Assembly (NCBI GenBank): GCA_930367215.1
Contig: OV884059.1
Coordinates: 19,120,945-19,184,944 of the forward strand
DNA from: Pollenia angustigena
Taxonomy: Eukaryota > Arthropoda > Insecta > Diptera > Polleniidae
DNA length: 64,000 nt
Direction of reading: 5' to 3'
How positions within the stretch are numbered: the stretch's first letter is position 1; the number at the start of each line of letters is the position of its first letter. A program made the position numbers and the translations under genes. Under the pieces are notes generated by a model. It was not told where the DNA came from and did no database searches. It was given only the letters and a program-made list of their open reading frames with translations. Below are positions 10,190 through 20,852 of the stretch, in pieces.

Positions 10190-10800
10190 CTAAGGGGCAC
10201 TGCCTCGGCCTTGAATAAATAAAGCATCCGGAAATCCTCTTATTTGCTGGAATTGCAGACAATCTGGTCATATGTTCATGGATTGTCCATCTTCTGAATG
10301 GTCGTTGTTTTGCTACAGGTGTGGAAAACCGAATATGTACATTCTGTATCTTCCAATTGTACCAATTGCAAAGAAAGGAATTTTTCGAGGAACGAGGTAG
10401 CGGCGGGGAACCATCGTTCCAGGGAAAACGCGCCTACGACTCAACTGTAATAAAGAAAACTTAATTTGGTATATGCTTTAGAAAATTTTAATAAGTTTAT
10501 CTCTCAAATGCGTCATATTTATTCACTTGAGAAACGCCAAGATAATTATGAAAAAGTCAGGAATAGAATTTTAATGAAGAATTAGTAATGCCTAGAGTAA
10601 TTTCAAATAGAATTAGAAAAATTAAGTGTAAGGAGAAAAGAAAAATTAGAAAACTGGTAATAGAGACAATTAGGTCAGTAGGTTTAAAACATGATCCTCG
10701 CGCTTTTGCCGAAATTTCCACAGGAAATATTTTTATTACAGGTTTATTGGATACAGGTGCCTCGAAATGTGGCATCATTACAATTCAGAGTTGATTTCTT
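10190..10800 (+). pseudogene. LTR-retrotransposon gag/protease remnant (Gypsy-like)
   Basis: Two pieces of an old LTR element in one direction. From 10245 a frame shows a CCHC zinc knuckle (CWNCRQSGHMFMDC, i.e. C-X2-C-X4-H-X4-C), then the start of a second knuckle-like FCYRCGK; the rest of the second knuckle (NCTNC) is in another frame, so a frameshift intervenes, and a TAA follows at about 10448. Then 10588-10794 reads through a basic stretch to DPRAFAEIS and LLDTGAS, the retropepsin active-site motif. No LTR, RT or integrase is present nearby. Nucleocapsid followed by protease fits Gypsy-type gag-pol order. Broken and inactive. Confidence 0.65.
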
Positions 10801-11302
10801 AAAATTTAGCAAACGAAAAAGAGTTTGTTTTGAATGAACTCTTTACTATCAAGCTGCTAAGCTTAATCGGTATTCTAGTTAGCAGCTCGTTGAACGTAGT
10901 TTACAAACTGTGGATAATTTGTGTTATGAATACGGCTGAAATTTTTTTTGTTTTTTTTTAAACACTCGTTTACAATGTGCTAACAAAATAGACAACAACA
11001 AAATTGCATACTTTAAGGCATCCATATTTTTATATACATATAATATTAATATTATGTATAACAAAACTGAGGAAGTATGTATATATTTTTTCCCATTGCC
11101 TCTCTAGGGAGCATACATATGACTTCCACAACGCATCACCAATTTTCTTTGCACTAATGGATAAATACTTTTAATATATGCGTGATTGTGCTTAACTTCC
11201 GTGCAAAAAAATGTGTAAAATGCATTGAATATTTTGAGTTTTGTTTGTCTAGATGTTTGTAAGCTTTTTCCCACACTGATTGCAGTCGCCCCAAATTCCG
11301 CT
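10800..11302. other. Unassigned AT-rich sequence
   Basis: No domain, repeat boundary or RNA gene was recognised between the LTR-element remnant and the PIF/Harbinger element. Confidence 0.5.
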
Positions 11303-11603
11303 CTGGGGGGTTATTATGTAATTCGATTCGAAACGAAAATACTTTCGAAAGAAATTTCCGCATCGAAAATGAAATGGTATTTTCTAATCCGTTCGAAAGC
11401 ACCACAGATTTGTATTTGTTAAAAAAAGGGAAAAACAAAGTGCTGCCAAATTTATACACAATAAATTTGACAGTACCTGTCAATATTGACAGAACTTTTT
11501 TTGAGAAACAAGCGTTTAAAAAAAACGTTAAATTTTCCGCAAAACTTCCAAACCAAATAAAATAACAAATAATAATTAATAAAAAAAATAACGGTTTAAG
11601 AAC

Positions 11604-12255
11604 ATGGATTCTGTTGCATTGCGGCTGGAAGATAGCGATAAAGAAAGTGGTGCAAATGCAGAAAGAGTTCAACAAAAAATAATAAGAGATACTACATCCG
11701 AGACTATGAGCTTTGCTAATAGTACGTAAGAAAGATTTTTTTAATTATGAAATTTAATCATAAAAATACTACTTTTAGTTTCGTGAAAAACTTTCGGCTT
11801 AATAAAAATTAATTTATGTATATCTACAATTGAATAAAAGGCGATTTAGAGCCACCTGAAAGATCGACAGTCATTGCACCTTTGAAAAAATTAGCTACCA
11901 CAATAAAATGTTTGGCATTAGTTGGATACCAACATCAGATTGGCCAAGGTCGCCTTGTGGGACTTTCACACCCATCAATTTCCATATGCTTATCTGAGGT
12001 ATGCGAAATAATCGAACCAAATCTTTGCCCGAAGCATATTATCTTTGAAATGACTGAAGAAAAAAAAGGAAGCGAAAAGATATTTTTTTTTTAATTAATG
12101 TGGAATACTTGGAGTAATTGGAGCAGTAGCTGGCACTCACATTCAAGTAATAAGGCCAAGTAACGATGAGCATTTATACTTCAACCGAAAACAGACATTT
12201 AACTTTAACGTATTGTTTATAGTCTTCCCATACCTAGTAACAAAGCACATTTGTT
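11604..12255 (+). pseudogene. PIF/Harbinger transposase (HARBI1-like nuclease) pseudogene
   Basis: Exon 1 is 11604-11725, starting MDSVALRLEDSDKES, with a GTAAG donor. A consensus acceptor TTTTAG precedes 11779 and restores the family motif FVKNFRLNK before a stop. After a deletion, 11845-12094 reads LVGYQHQIGQG and LSHPSISICLSEVCEIIEP, matching the family's helix-turn-helix region (SQPSVS-type). Then 12097-12255 in another frame gives LGVIGAVAGTHI and NDEHLYFNRKQTFNFN, matching the catalytic-core phrase 'GvIGciDGTHI...YfNRKg..SlN'. The first catalytic aspartate of IDGTHI is replaced by alanine. Stops, frameshifts and the lost catalytic residue make it non-functional. The family normally runs about 350-400 residues. 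Confidence 0.85.
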
Positions 12256-12330
12256 AAAATAGCTAACACAAAATCGATTAAATGAAAACTCACTTTTTTC
12301 CAATTAACTATACGGTGGACTAACCGCATC

Positions 12331-12561
12331 TTAGTCCTTTGACACTCTTTGCCACAAATCCTTCGACTTGCTTTTAGCATTTGCAACATTTAGGTGGCCC
12401 TTTGCTAAATCTGCATGTGCAACCCTAAAATCAACCATCACCTCATACTGTCTTGGTTTTGTAAACATTGCTTTGTTTGAGCTTTCCCTAAAGCATTTAA
12501 AAAAATTACTATGTATAAAAATTTTCAGACTAAAAACAAAAAGAGTTGTGACAACAAACAC
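12331..12561 (-). pseudogene. Myb/SANT-like accessory protein of PIF/Harbinger, fragment
   Basis: Minus-strand frame reading TKPRQYEVMVDF, then AHADLAKGHLNVANAKSKSK and DLWQRVSKD. This matches the N-terminal half of the zeste-type Myb/SANT-like DNA-binding domain (helix 1, then 'W..ia..LN'). PIF/Harbinger elements carry such a protein, which works with the nuclease and helps it reach the nucleus and the terminal repeats (known for the family). It runs toward the transposase gene (convergent orientation). The domain breaks off before the third helix, so it is a fragment; the residues upstream of TKPRQYEV look unrelated. Confidence 0.75.
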
Positions 12562-12936
12562 ATGGTATAAATTGTGATTTCAAGTCACTCAGAGTTCTAA
12601 ATATAGAGGATATATTATGTTTTAAATTGTATTTTACAGTTTTTGTAAAAAGTTTTATTTTCTTACTTTCATTTTTAATTTCTTATCGTTTTCGCAAACA
12701 CAGCCACTTTCGAATAATTTACGAACAATTTAAATGAACTGACATTTGCTTTCGTATTACATAATTGCAATTGTAAAAGGGTAATTTTTAATTTACGAAA
12801 AGGGGTAAAAAAACCCGCAAAAATAAAATATTTCCGAACGTTTGAAAATAAATTTTCGAAAAACGTACTACGTAATACATTTTGTACGAATTCGTAAATC
12901 TTTTCTTTCGAATCATATTACATAATAACCTCCCTG

Positions 12937-13816
12937 GTTCTGTTTAGCCCTTTGCTTGCGCCTGTTTCTGCGTCCCCATTTGTCGTTACTAGAGCTATCA
13001 TATAAGTATGTATATGACATATACAAAATATCAGTTTTAAAATAATTCGAAAAAGTGTCATTCTTAAAAAAAATATTCTTTTAAGTCGCAAGTATTTGCA
13101 ATATTTAATCATATTATGTGGAGTTTAGTAAATATATGTACATACATATAAACATTTCAACTATGGATGGGTCTTTTTAATTTTAAGGTGGTTACAGTTA
13201 TGAATTGCGGTGGAAAGGGAAATTAAATAATAATTCATTGAGACATGTACTCTGTTCGTTGAGTCGATAAATAAGTAAAATAAAATTGTTCGTAAAATCA
13301 ACGAAAATGTTCACTGAATGACCGTAATAATTCTCTAATGGCTAATAAATCACTGATGGTTTAAAAGCTGGTTTAGTTGAACTAAACTTGAATTTATATA
13401 TAGTTTAAACTCAACAAATGTAAATCAGTGTCCCATGCATTATATGTGGTTAAAAAAATAACATGTGGTCTGTATTGGTAGTTTAAACGCCCAATTTTAT
13501 GCGTTTAAAGATGGTTTATATGTTTAGTGATTTATAGATTTGTTGGTTTAAAAACATTTTAAACCAAAAAGAGAGTTTAACTTGCTCTGATTTTTTAGCC
13601 CTAAGTCATTGAATTAAAGAATTCTTTAATTTAATTATTCATTTTTTATAATTACATATTATTATTAATTTGACGAACTTTGTTCGGTGTATTGGTGAAC
13701 TTTTTCGTTGCGTTTACCAACAGTTCATCAAATTCGTTGTCACACCGAAAAAATTAATTCGTCGAAAATGAATAAATGTTTCTTTTGCTCAACGTAAATT
13801 TTCGTTGTCTCCAAGT
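12937..13816. repeat. Unassigned, with two imperfect inverted repeats
   Basis: Near 13343-13546, ATAAATCACTGATGGTTTAAA faces a partial reverse complement (AAACCATC/GTGATTTATAG region). Near 13672-13775, TTGACGAACTTTGTTCGGTG faces CACACCGAA...AATTCGTCGAA. Both look like small MITEs, but no TSD was established. No gene is seen. Confidence 0.35.
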
Positions 13817-15355
13817 TCGTGTTGCCATTAAAATACGAAAGATACATTTTTCGTATCTTTTGATGACTTGAAGTACCATGTATAATCCTGACATTTTTCG
13901 TATCTTTTGAACCTGTACGCAAAATGTACAGAAATAAAATATTAGAAGATTGATTATCGTTGACGACTCAATACTAATACAATATCAGCTTTAATAATGA
14001 AGAAAGAAAGCATAAAGGATAATTAAACATATGATCCACATTAATCGATGAGTACTAGAAGTACTAAGTTGTTCTGAAGAAATCTTTTTTATTTTCAGGA
14101 AATTTATATGAACTTTTTAATATAATCGCCTAAATAAAAACATACCTAATATTTATGACTTAAATAATTATAAAAATGAAATTACATGAGGGGCTAAAAG
14201 CACAAGTGACTTATTTTAAATAATGAGACAAAAGCGGTTGATTCGCTTGTGCTCCAAGCGAAGCCGGTATTTTAATGTGAAGTGCTTGAATTGTTCACCA
14301 TATCTAGCGTCCGGATGAGAATCCTACATTCTCCTCTTGTGCTCTGAACAACTTCTCCGAACTATACCTATAATTCCATATGTAAACTCAATTTTAGAAA
14401 AAGGCACTTAAACCCCTTGTGCTTTAAGCCCCTTATATGTGATCCGGGTATTTTCGTTACCTAAATCGCAAAAGGCCCTAACCCAAAATTTAAAATCGAC
14501 TTTTTTTTTTTATTGATATTGATGTAATTATAGCTAATTTTGTTTAACACTTTTTATAACAAGTTGTTTTTTCAATCGATTAAGCGATCTTAAACTAGTT
14601 TTTGAGTTTGTTTAAAATTTTGCAATGTTTCGCGAATTTTAGACATGTTCGCGATAAACGCGATTTGTTTCTGTTAGTTTTCTAATTCTTTACAGCTTAA
14701 CCGACTAATGATAAAAAGTATACTTTGCTAATTTCCGCTAATTTAGTAATTTTTAACGAATTTTTGCCATTCTTTATTGTTTTAGGGACCTAAAATGAAT
14801 TTTATGGCGAAATATTAAAAATTTTCACGAAATTTCGCTTTTTTGGAATTTTTTTGTAACTTTCTGACATTTTGTTTTTTTTAACCCATTTAGCGATTTC
14901 AAATTAATTTTAGTATTTGTTTTAAAGTTTGCAATTTTTCGCGAAATTTAGCCATAGAAGCGTTTTCCTGTGATTCGTAACAGCTTTCACGATTTTTTAA
15001 TAAATATAAGACTTTGCTATCATGCTGCGGTTAGCAAATCAGCGATTTTCGGTTCAACTAAAGTTTTTTTGAATAAAAACTTCGAATACACAAAAACATG
15101 AGGATTTGAGAACACCAATTTATGAATTATGCGGATTCAAAAAAATGTTTCATTTTCAATTCGAGTCGAAACCTAAAACAAACCTGATCATTTTCTTTAC
15201 AATATTCATTAAATATGAAATAAAAGAGTATGTTAATAAATGTTAAACTTTATAAATAGATTTTAAAATTTTTTTCAATATGTATCTTTTTGGGAAAAAG
15301 TGTATCTTTTTGGCAACTAAAATGTATCTTTCTCGAAATTTCACTGGCAACACTG
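13817..15355. mobile_element. hAT element, CAGTGTTGCC family, copy 1
   Basis: The right end (reverse complement) is CAGTGTTGCCAGTGAAATTTCG. The left end has drifted to TCGTGTTGCC but continues ATACGAAAGATA, as copy 2 does. The flanking 8-mers CTCCAAGT (13809-13816) and CTCCGAGT (15356-15363) match at 7 of 8. The outer ~330 bp (left) and ~160 bp (right) match the element at 16259-18086. The middle (14480-15060) holds repeated GCGAATTTTAG/CCGCTAATTTAG phrases also found at 53400-53850. No transposase is recognised. Confidence 0.8.
14187..14437. repeat. Inverted repeat inside hAT copy 1
   Basis: AGGGGCTAAAAGCACAAG at about 14190 is mirrored by CTTGTGCTTTAAGCCCCT at about 14417. Probably a MITE of about 245 bp; the TSD is unclear. 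Confidence 0.45.
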
Positions 15356-15439
15356 CTCCGAGTACCTATTTGGTTCAGTGTATTAATTACTTGGTTTTAA
15401 TAAATTGTAACCATTTTGAATAAATTGTTTTTAAACTCA

Positions 15440-16187
15440 AACTTTGTTTTTATCTATGCCGTTAATGTGCCGAGTTATCTCATCTTTTAGCTGTTGAGTT
15501 GTTACAGGCTTATCGACGTACAAATGAAGCAGTCCAACGGCATTTAATAACAAGATCTTGGCGGCCAATTGACATCGCCAAAACGTGAGATAACACGGCC
15601 ATTGAATTTGTCGCGCATAAGAGCCATTGTTTCGTTAACTGTGTGGCAATTGGTGACGTCATGTCGAAACCACATATCGTCCACATATCTTCCAATGCGA
15701 GCCATAAAAAGTTCGTTATAATCTCACGATAGCGAACACCATACCATTAACTTCCTGACTCATTTTGGAAAAAATGCGGCCCGATTGCCGCCAGCCCATT
15801 AACCGCACCAAACAGTCACTCTTTGAGGGTGCATTGGTTTTCCCACAATCACTCTTGGATTATCATTCGCCCAAATGCGGCAATTCTGCTTATTGACGAA
15901 TCCACTGAGGTGAAAATGTGCCTCATCATTGAAGATGATTTTCTTCGAAAGTTGATCATCCACTGTTTCCATTTCTTGCCACCATTCTAACCATTGACGA
16001 CGTTTGGAATGGTCAAGAGGCTTTAGTTCTTGAGTCAATTGCACCTTGTAAGCGTGTAAATGCAAGTCTTTATGCATTATGTTCATCAACGACGATCGTG
16101 AGAGGTGCAATTGTTAGGCACGACGACGAGTTAAGGTGGACGGCTCTTCAGCCACACTATCGCGATGAGCAGCAATATTTTTATAAA
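15440..16187 (-). pseudogene. Mariner-like (IS630/Tc1/mariner) transposase pseudogene, copy 1
   Basis: Minus-strand remnant closely related to the complete copy at 61193-62383. Reading inward from 16187 it shows SVAEEPSTLTRRRA, a stop, LHLSRSSLMNIMHKDLHLHAYK (helix-turn-helix end), KIIFNDEAHFHLSGFVN (first catalytic D region, FNDEAHF) and NPRVIVGKPMHPQRVTVWCG. A far C-terminal stretch VDKPVTTQQLKDEITRHING lies near 15445-15525. The N-terminus and the terminal inverted repeats are missing, and several frameshifts separate the parts, so it cannot make transposase. It is sandwiched between two sister hAT elements. Confidence 0.85.
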
Positions 16188-16699
16188 ACTTTATTTCTTT
16201 TTAATTTGGTCCGCATATTCTGTGCAACCCCGGGTGGGTTATAAGCAGGTATGGGCACCAGTGTTGCCGTTAGGTTACGAAAGATAAATTTTTCGTATCT
16301 TTTGATGGCTTCACGTACCATGTATAATCCTGACATTTTTCGTATCTTTTGAATCCGTATGCAAAATGTACTAAAACTTATTAAGAATGATCATCGTAAC
16401 CGACTCAATAATTATACAATAGCATAATGGTGAAAGAAAACAAAGGATTACAGGTAGTGCGAAGTTGTTCGGAGGAAATATGAACAGTTTTTTATTTTCA
16501 GGAAATTTATATGAACTTTTTGATATAATCGCCTTGGTATAAACGCCTTTGCTTGAATATTGTTTTTACAAAACGGAATTTGTTTCGATCACATCCAAAG
16601 ATAGTTCATATAATTAATTTTAATGTTTGCTTATTACATTTTTAAGAATTAAATACCTAATATTTATGACTTAAATAAATATGAAAATGAATTTATATG

Positions 16700-17929
16700 A
16701 TATCATTATTCCCACACCATAATAGTGGAGTGCTGATGTGTGTAACGCTTTAAAATATTGGTCCTAGACCCACCTTAAAGTATACCAATCGACTCAGAAT
16801 CACTTTACTAACTAACGAAGTCCGTCCGGCAGCCAATGTAACCTTGTGCGCAAGGTATAGGTCGCAATTTTGGAGATAATTTGATAAAATTTGGGACATA
16901 GATTCTTATTGGCACAAGGACCAAGCCTTTTGAAAGGGAAAATTTTCTTCCACTCAGAAACTATCAAACCGATGTTAATTAAATTTAAAACATATGAGGA
17001 GGAAAAGGATATGCATTTTTTAAAAAATAGGACCACGAGGGGAAATAGGGGCAATTTATGCCTCTCATACCGATATTAATGAAATTTAAAACATATGAGG
17101 AGGTCCATAACAAAACGTAATAATTTCACCATAACATTTTTTTGGATAAACGACAAAATGTAATTTAAGTAAGTAGCACAAATTTTTTTTAAAAAACAAT
17201 TATTGAGGTATTATTGTCTACAAAAAGTAATATTAATCACAAATTAATTATTTTATCTGACAGTTTGTTTTAAAGTTATTTAGATAACAAATTTGGAAAT
17301 ATTGCGTTTTGGTCCGAATTGATAGTATTTATTTCATTTTGCTTTGAACTGTATGAAAATGTTATTCACAATCAACTTAACAAAGGCAAAAGGTATTAAC
17401 TAAACAAAAATTCCTTACGTTTTACAGTTAAATAAGAGTTACCACACGAGCATAATTTATTTATAAAGTTGACTTTTTTAAATTTCTTGTAGCGATTTAT
17501 TGCATAGATGTGTTACTATTGCATTTTGCTCTGAACCATTATATTTGATATTGAATTGCAGTGTAGTTATTGAGTTTTGGAATGCTTTGTATTAAAGGTT
17601 ATATAGATTTCAATGTGTAGAATAGGATTCAATCAAAAAATCAAAAAACTTGAAAAATGTAATTATTGCGTTTTGTTATGGACCTCCTCATATATAGATC
17701 CATTTCTATATGGACACATAAGCTATACAGTTTTTCAAAAATAGGACCACAAGGGGAGGTAGTGGACAATTTCTGCCTCTCACAAACTTTCAAACCGATT
17801 TAAATGAAGTTTATATACATAGATAAATCCATATTTTTTTTGACATATAAGCATGATGTGCTTTTAAGTACTGTGGTGCTGGGTATCATATGGTCGGGCT
17901 TGACCGAATATACTTTCTTACTTGTTTTC
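16700..17929 (+). mobile_element. DINE-1/Helentron-like element nested in hAT copy 2
   Basis: Starts with CCCACACCATAATAGTGGAG, carries GTCCGTCCGGCAGCCA and the ATAGGACCACNAGGGG units, and ends with the GTCGGGCTTGACCGA hairpin and CTTTCTTACTTGTTTT. It is interrupted at 17096-17690. Non-coding; the minus-strand frame at 16812-17054 is a by-product of the repeat units. Confidence 0.75.
17096..17690. mobile_element. TA-flanked inverted-repeat element nested in the DINE
   Basis: The ends read TGAGGAGGTCCATAACAAAA inward from both sides (continuing CGYAATAATT), flanked by TA at 17094-17095 and 17691-17692. Removing it joins the DINE phrase AACATA|TAGATCCAT. A TA duplication suggests a Tc1/mariner-type non-autonomous element. 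595 bp, no ORF. Confidence 0.75.
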
Positions 17930-18190
17930 TTTACAATATTGATTTAATATGAAATAAAACATTATTAACATTACAATAAATGTTAAACGTTAAAAGTGGA
18001 CTTTTTTCAAAATGTATATTTTTGGAAAAAGTGTATCTTTTTTGAAACTAAAATGTATCTTTCTCGAAATCTCACTGGAAACACTGATGGGCACCAATAT
18101 ATTGAAAGCTTTGCATGTGTGGCATTGTATTGGTTTGTTTACGTTTGCTTTTGTTGGTTTTATGCTCTTTTGCTCTTTGAATTGAAAAAA

Positions 18191-18507
18191 GTCTAAATTT
18201 ACACGTTTCATCTTTTGATGCTCAACTTCTTTTCAATTCCCTTTTAAAGATGCCAACATAATCACACGCAGCAATCGGTTTCAACTTTTTTTGGTTCAAA
18301 ACAACAACAATTTCATTAACAGCGAATCAAAGAGAAAAAGAAAAGAAAAAAATTACATGCAGCCATTGCTGGCATATACCAACGAATAAAAACACAAAGC
18401 GTACTGACCGAGTACAGGCATCTCTGTACTAACCCCCTTTCTTCTTTCTTCTCTCACCTAAAAACATAAGAGTTGAGCATCAAAAGATGAAACGTGTGAA
18501 AGTAGAC
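18191..18507. mobile_element. PIF-like MITE with variable ends (A)
   Basis: Inverted ends of ~38 bp share ACACGTTTCATCTTTTGATG and CTCAACT. The interior GCATCTCTGTACT...CTTTCTTCTCTCACCTAAAAA is shared with the MITE at 38644-38913, and in part with 19637-19901, although their ends differ. The TSD is ambiguous in an A-run. Confidence 0.6.
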
Positions 18508-18523
18508 AAAATGTTCTGTATGT

Positions 18524-19318
18524 CAGGGTTCCCAGTTTTATTTTAAGCCTTATCCCCAATTCGCGATTTATCATCCCCGAAAATCCCCAAAATATCTATT
18601 TTCTTATCCCCAAAAATCCCCACTTTTTCTTAAAAATAAAATACATAATATTATGTCAATGGAAAAATATGCATACCCCGATTTATTAAAATAAATACAT
18701 TTGTGTAATATTAAAACTAATGTTGTTTATTATTTGAGTTCTACGTATCTATGTACACATGTATAGTATGTAATAAGGGTAACGTTAAAACTTAAAAGAA
18801 CAATAATTATGCGTCAATCTTTATCATTTCGAAAACTAGGGAATCACAGTCTTCTGATTCATCAGCCAGTGCAATTTTTTTGCATGTTGTTTGTTTAAAA
18901 AGTGCATTTAAGATGATTGAATTAATTTGTCACAGCAAGCTGGATTATTTAAAAGTGTGTATTTATTCTTTTTAATTCTAATAAGTTACATATATTGAAT
19001 TCTATTGCAAATATTAATTTTGGCTGCATTCATTACAGAGAAAGACTAGTTCAACAGAAGTAACGCTAGTTGGTACAAAAAACAAATTCTAGAAAAATTT
19101 TTAAACCGCAAAAGAGACTAAAATTTGTACCCACATCTTGACCAAATCGATTTTGCCATTGCAAAAATAGGATTTATAATAATATATTATCCCCAAAAAT
19201 CCCCAGCGAAAAAAGTGCTTTTCCCCAAAAAATCCACTGGGCATTTTCACGAAATTTTTATCCCCAATTAAAAAAAAATCCACAATTTGGGGATAAATCC
19301 CCAAAACTGGGAACACTG
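18524..19318 (-). mobile_element. hAT-type element with TCCCCAAAAATCCCC subterminal repeats
   Basis: Ends CAGGGTTCCCAG and CAGTGTTCCCAG (reverse complement). The flanking 8-mers CTGTATGT (18516-18523) and GTGTATGT (19319-19326) match at 7 of 8. TATCCCCAAAAATCCCCA-type motifs repeat at both ends, as is common for hAT transposase binding regions. A minus-strand scrap near 18825-18880 reads ALADESEDCDSLVFEMIK, resembling the acidic tail of a hAT transposase; this is tentative. Confidence 0.8.
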
Positions 19319-19326
19319 GTGTATGT

Positions 19327-19633
19327 ACACATCGTTCGCTCTTTTTGCATTTGCCCATACATGGTTATAAGCTATATATTTTTTTAAATTTTTATTTCTG
19401 TATATCTGAACAAAGTAATATATTTGTTATCAATACACAAAATCTTTCAAAAAGTGAGTTTAAGTGGATAGGTGGGTGTGGCACTTCCCATCAGTAATTA
19501 TTATACGTAGAGAAAAATCCCAATTCGTAGGTATTTGCTTTTAAAAAAATGGACGTAGCGAAAAATGGGACAGGACAGATTTTTTTAAAGCATTTAAATG
19601 CAAGAACTTTTCAGTTATGTTGGAAAACTGTAT
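19327..19633. other. Unassigned spacer
   Basis: No gene or element is recognised. The frame beginning at 19549 runs into the neighbouring MITE and is not called. Confidence 0.5.
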
Positions 19634-19636
19634 TTA

Positions 19637-19901
19637 GTGCTGGTTCACACAGGTCAAGTTTACTTGAACAGTTTTATTTAAATTTTCTTTTGAACTTGCG
19701 TTCACGTTCATGCACAAAATTAGTTTTTGTTTTCTTTTCCTTCAACTTTGTAGCTTTTTATTATATTACGGATGAAAAAAGAAAAGAAAAATACAAAACT
19801 GACTGGTACGGTCAAGTATGTACCCCTTTCCATTCTCTTTACCCCTCTCTCCTAAAAGCTCAAGACTTGAAGAGTCAAACTTGACCTGTGTGAACCAGCA
19901 C
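19637..19901. mobile_element. PIF-like MITE with variable ends (B)
   Basis: Exact 25-bp inverted ends GTGCTGGTTCACACAGGTCA + AGTTT, flanked by TTA at 19634-19636 and 19902-19904. A palindrome TCAAGTTTACTTGA lies just inside the left end. The interior GTATGTACCCCTTTC...CTCTCTCCTAAAAG matches MITEs A and C. Confidence 0.75.
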
Positions 19902-20279
19902 TTATTTCGCAAACTTTGTCGATTTGTGATAGCATATTAATAAAATTGTTGATATGGCAGCATTACATATTGCTAAATTTCTTTGAGTTATCGCTTGCCG
20001 CCATGACTTTAACGTAAATTTGTGATAGTCTCTTTTACAAGAATGGAGCGAATTCTTTTGAACTTAATTTTCCAAAGCAAGAACTAGATAATTTGTAAAA
20101 AATAAGCATCGACAAGTTTTGGGTAAAAGTCACCAAACTGGAAAATTTTAATGAAAATTAAATTTTCTCCCTTTTGTCGAAATTAATTTGTTTAATTACT
20201 GCCACATGCCAATACAGATAGCGAAATGATTTTTACCAATCGTCACTGATGTTCGCAATAAGCAAGGAAATAAGCTTAG

Positions 20280-20414
20280 ACCCCTTTTACACTCGGCAAG
20301 TTACTTGCCGAAAACAACAAAGTCTGTACAAATTTTTTTTTTCTTACCCCGACCTTACCGCTGGCGACTACAAACCAAGAGTTGCGCAAGTAACTTGCCG
20401 AGTGTGAAAGGGGT
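20280..20414. mobile_element. 135-bp MITE with variable ends (D)
   Basis: Inverted ends ACCCCTTTTACACTCGGCAA and its mirror (continuing GTTACTTG), with TTAG at 20276-20279 and 20415-20418. GGCAAGTTACTTGCC is a palindrome inside the left end. No coding capacity. Confidence 0.7.
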
Positions 20415-20852
20415 TTAGTAATACAATTTTATCTTCAATTAGCATTGTCCGCTCTTTTTTACAAGTGGAATGTAATAATTGTTATACCTTCCAGTGCACC
20501 GAAACTTATTAAAAAATAAATGGTATCGTTACCCCTGTAATGTTGTTAGGAAATCACCATTCAAAATTGATTTTCCAATAGGTACTTATACATGAATTTA
20601 ATGTTAGCGTTTTGAGGCGTGCGTCACAAAGGGTTCGCGGCTTTTGTCAAAAATCACAATATTTTCTGGCTGCGAATAAATGATTTTAGAATTCTCTTAT
20701 ATTCATCTTATTAAAATTTCTTTAAAATGTTTTACAGTCGTCTCAACGGACAATTTTTGTTTAACAACGTTGTCAGAAAAAGCATTGACAGTCCATTATG
20801 ACAGCCAAATTCTTCTTTGGCAGTACATATATAGTCAACACATTGCCAGACC

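Larger units (their letters stand above)
11306..12933 (+). mobile_element. PIF/Harbinger element with both genes, inactivated
   Basis: Terminal repeats GGGGGTTATTATGTAAT and GGAGGTTATTATGTAAT (reverse complement of the right end) continue into a GATTCGAAA block. CTG at 11303-11305 and 12934-12936 is the 3-bp CWG duplication known for PIF/Harbinger. Inside are a transposase relic on the plus strand and a Myb/SANT-like relic on the minus strand, the usual two-gene set of autonomous PIF/Harbinger elements. 1628 bp, shorter than a full element; internal deletions and stops are evident. The same CTG target signature marks the MITEs at 1812, 33584 and 36571. Confidence 0.85.
16259..18086. mobile_element. 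hAT element, CAGTGTTGCC family, copy 2, with nested DINE
   Basis: Left end CAGTGTTGCCGTTAGGTTAC, right end (reverse complement) CAGTGTTTCCAGTGAGATTT, with an exact 8-bp TSD ATGGGCAC at 16251-16258 and 18087-18094. Only about 600 bp belongs to the hAT itself (16259-16695 and 17930-18086), and this matches copy 1. The rest is an inserted DINE, which contains a further insertion. No coding capacity is seen in the hAT part. Confidence 0.9.

Noticed and set aside
11154..11675. 173-codon minus-strand ORF over the left part of the PIF/Harbinger element
   Set aside because: It is antisense to the transposase first exon and the terminal repeat, and the plus-strand reading is clearly the homologous one.
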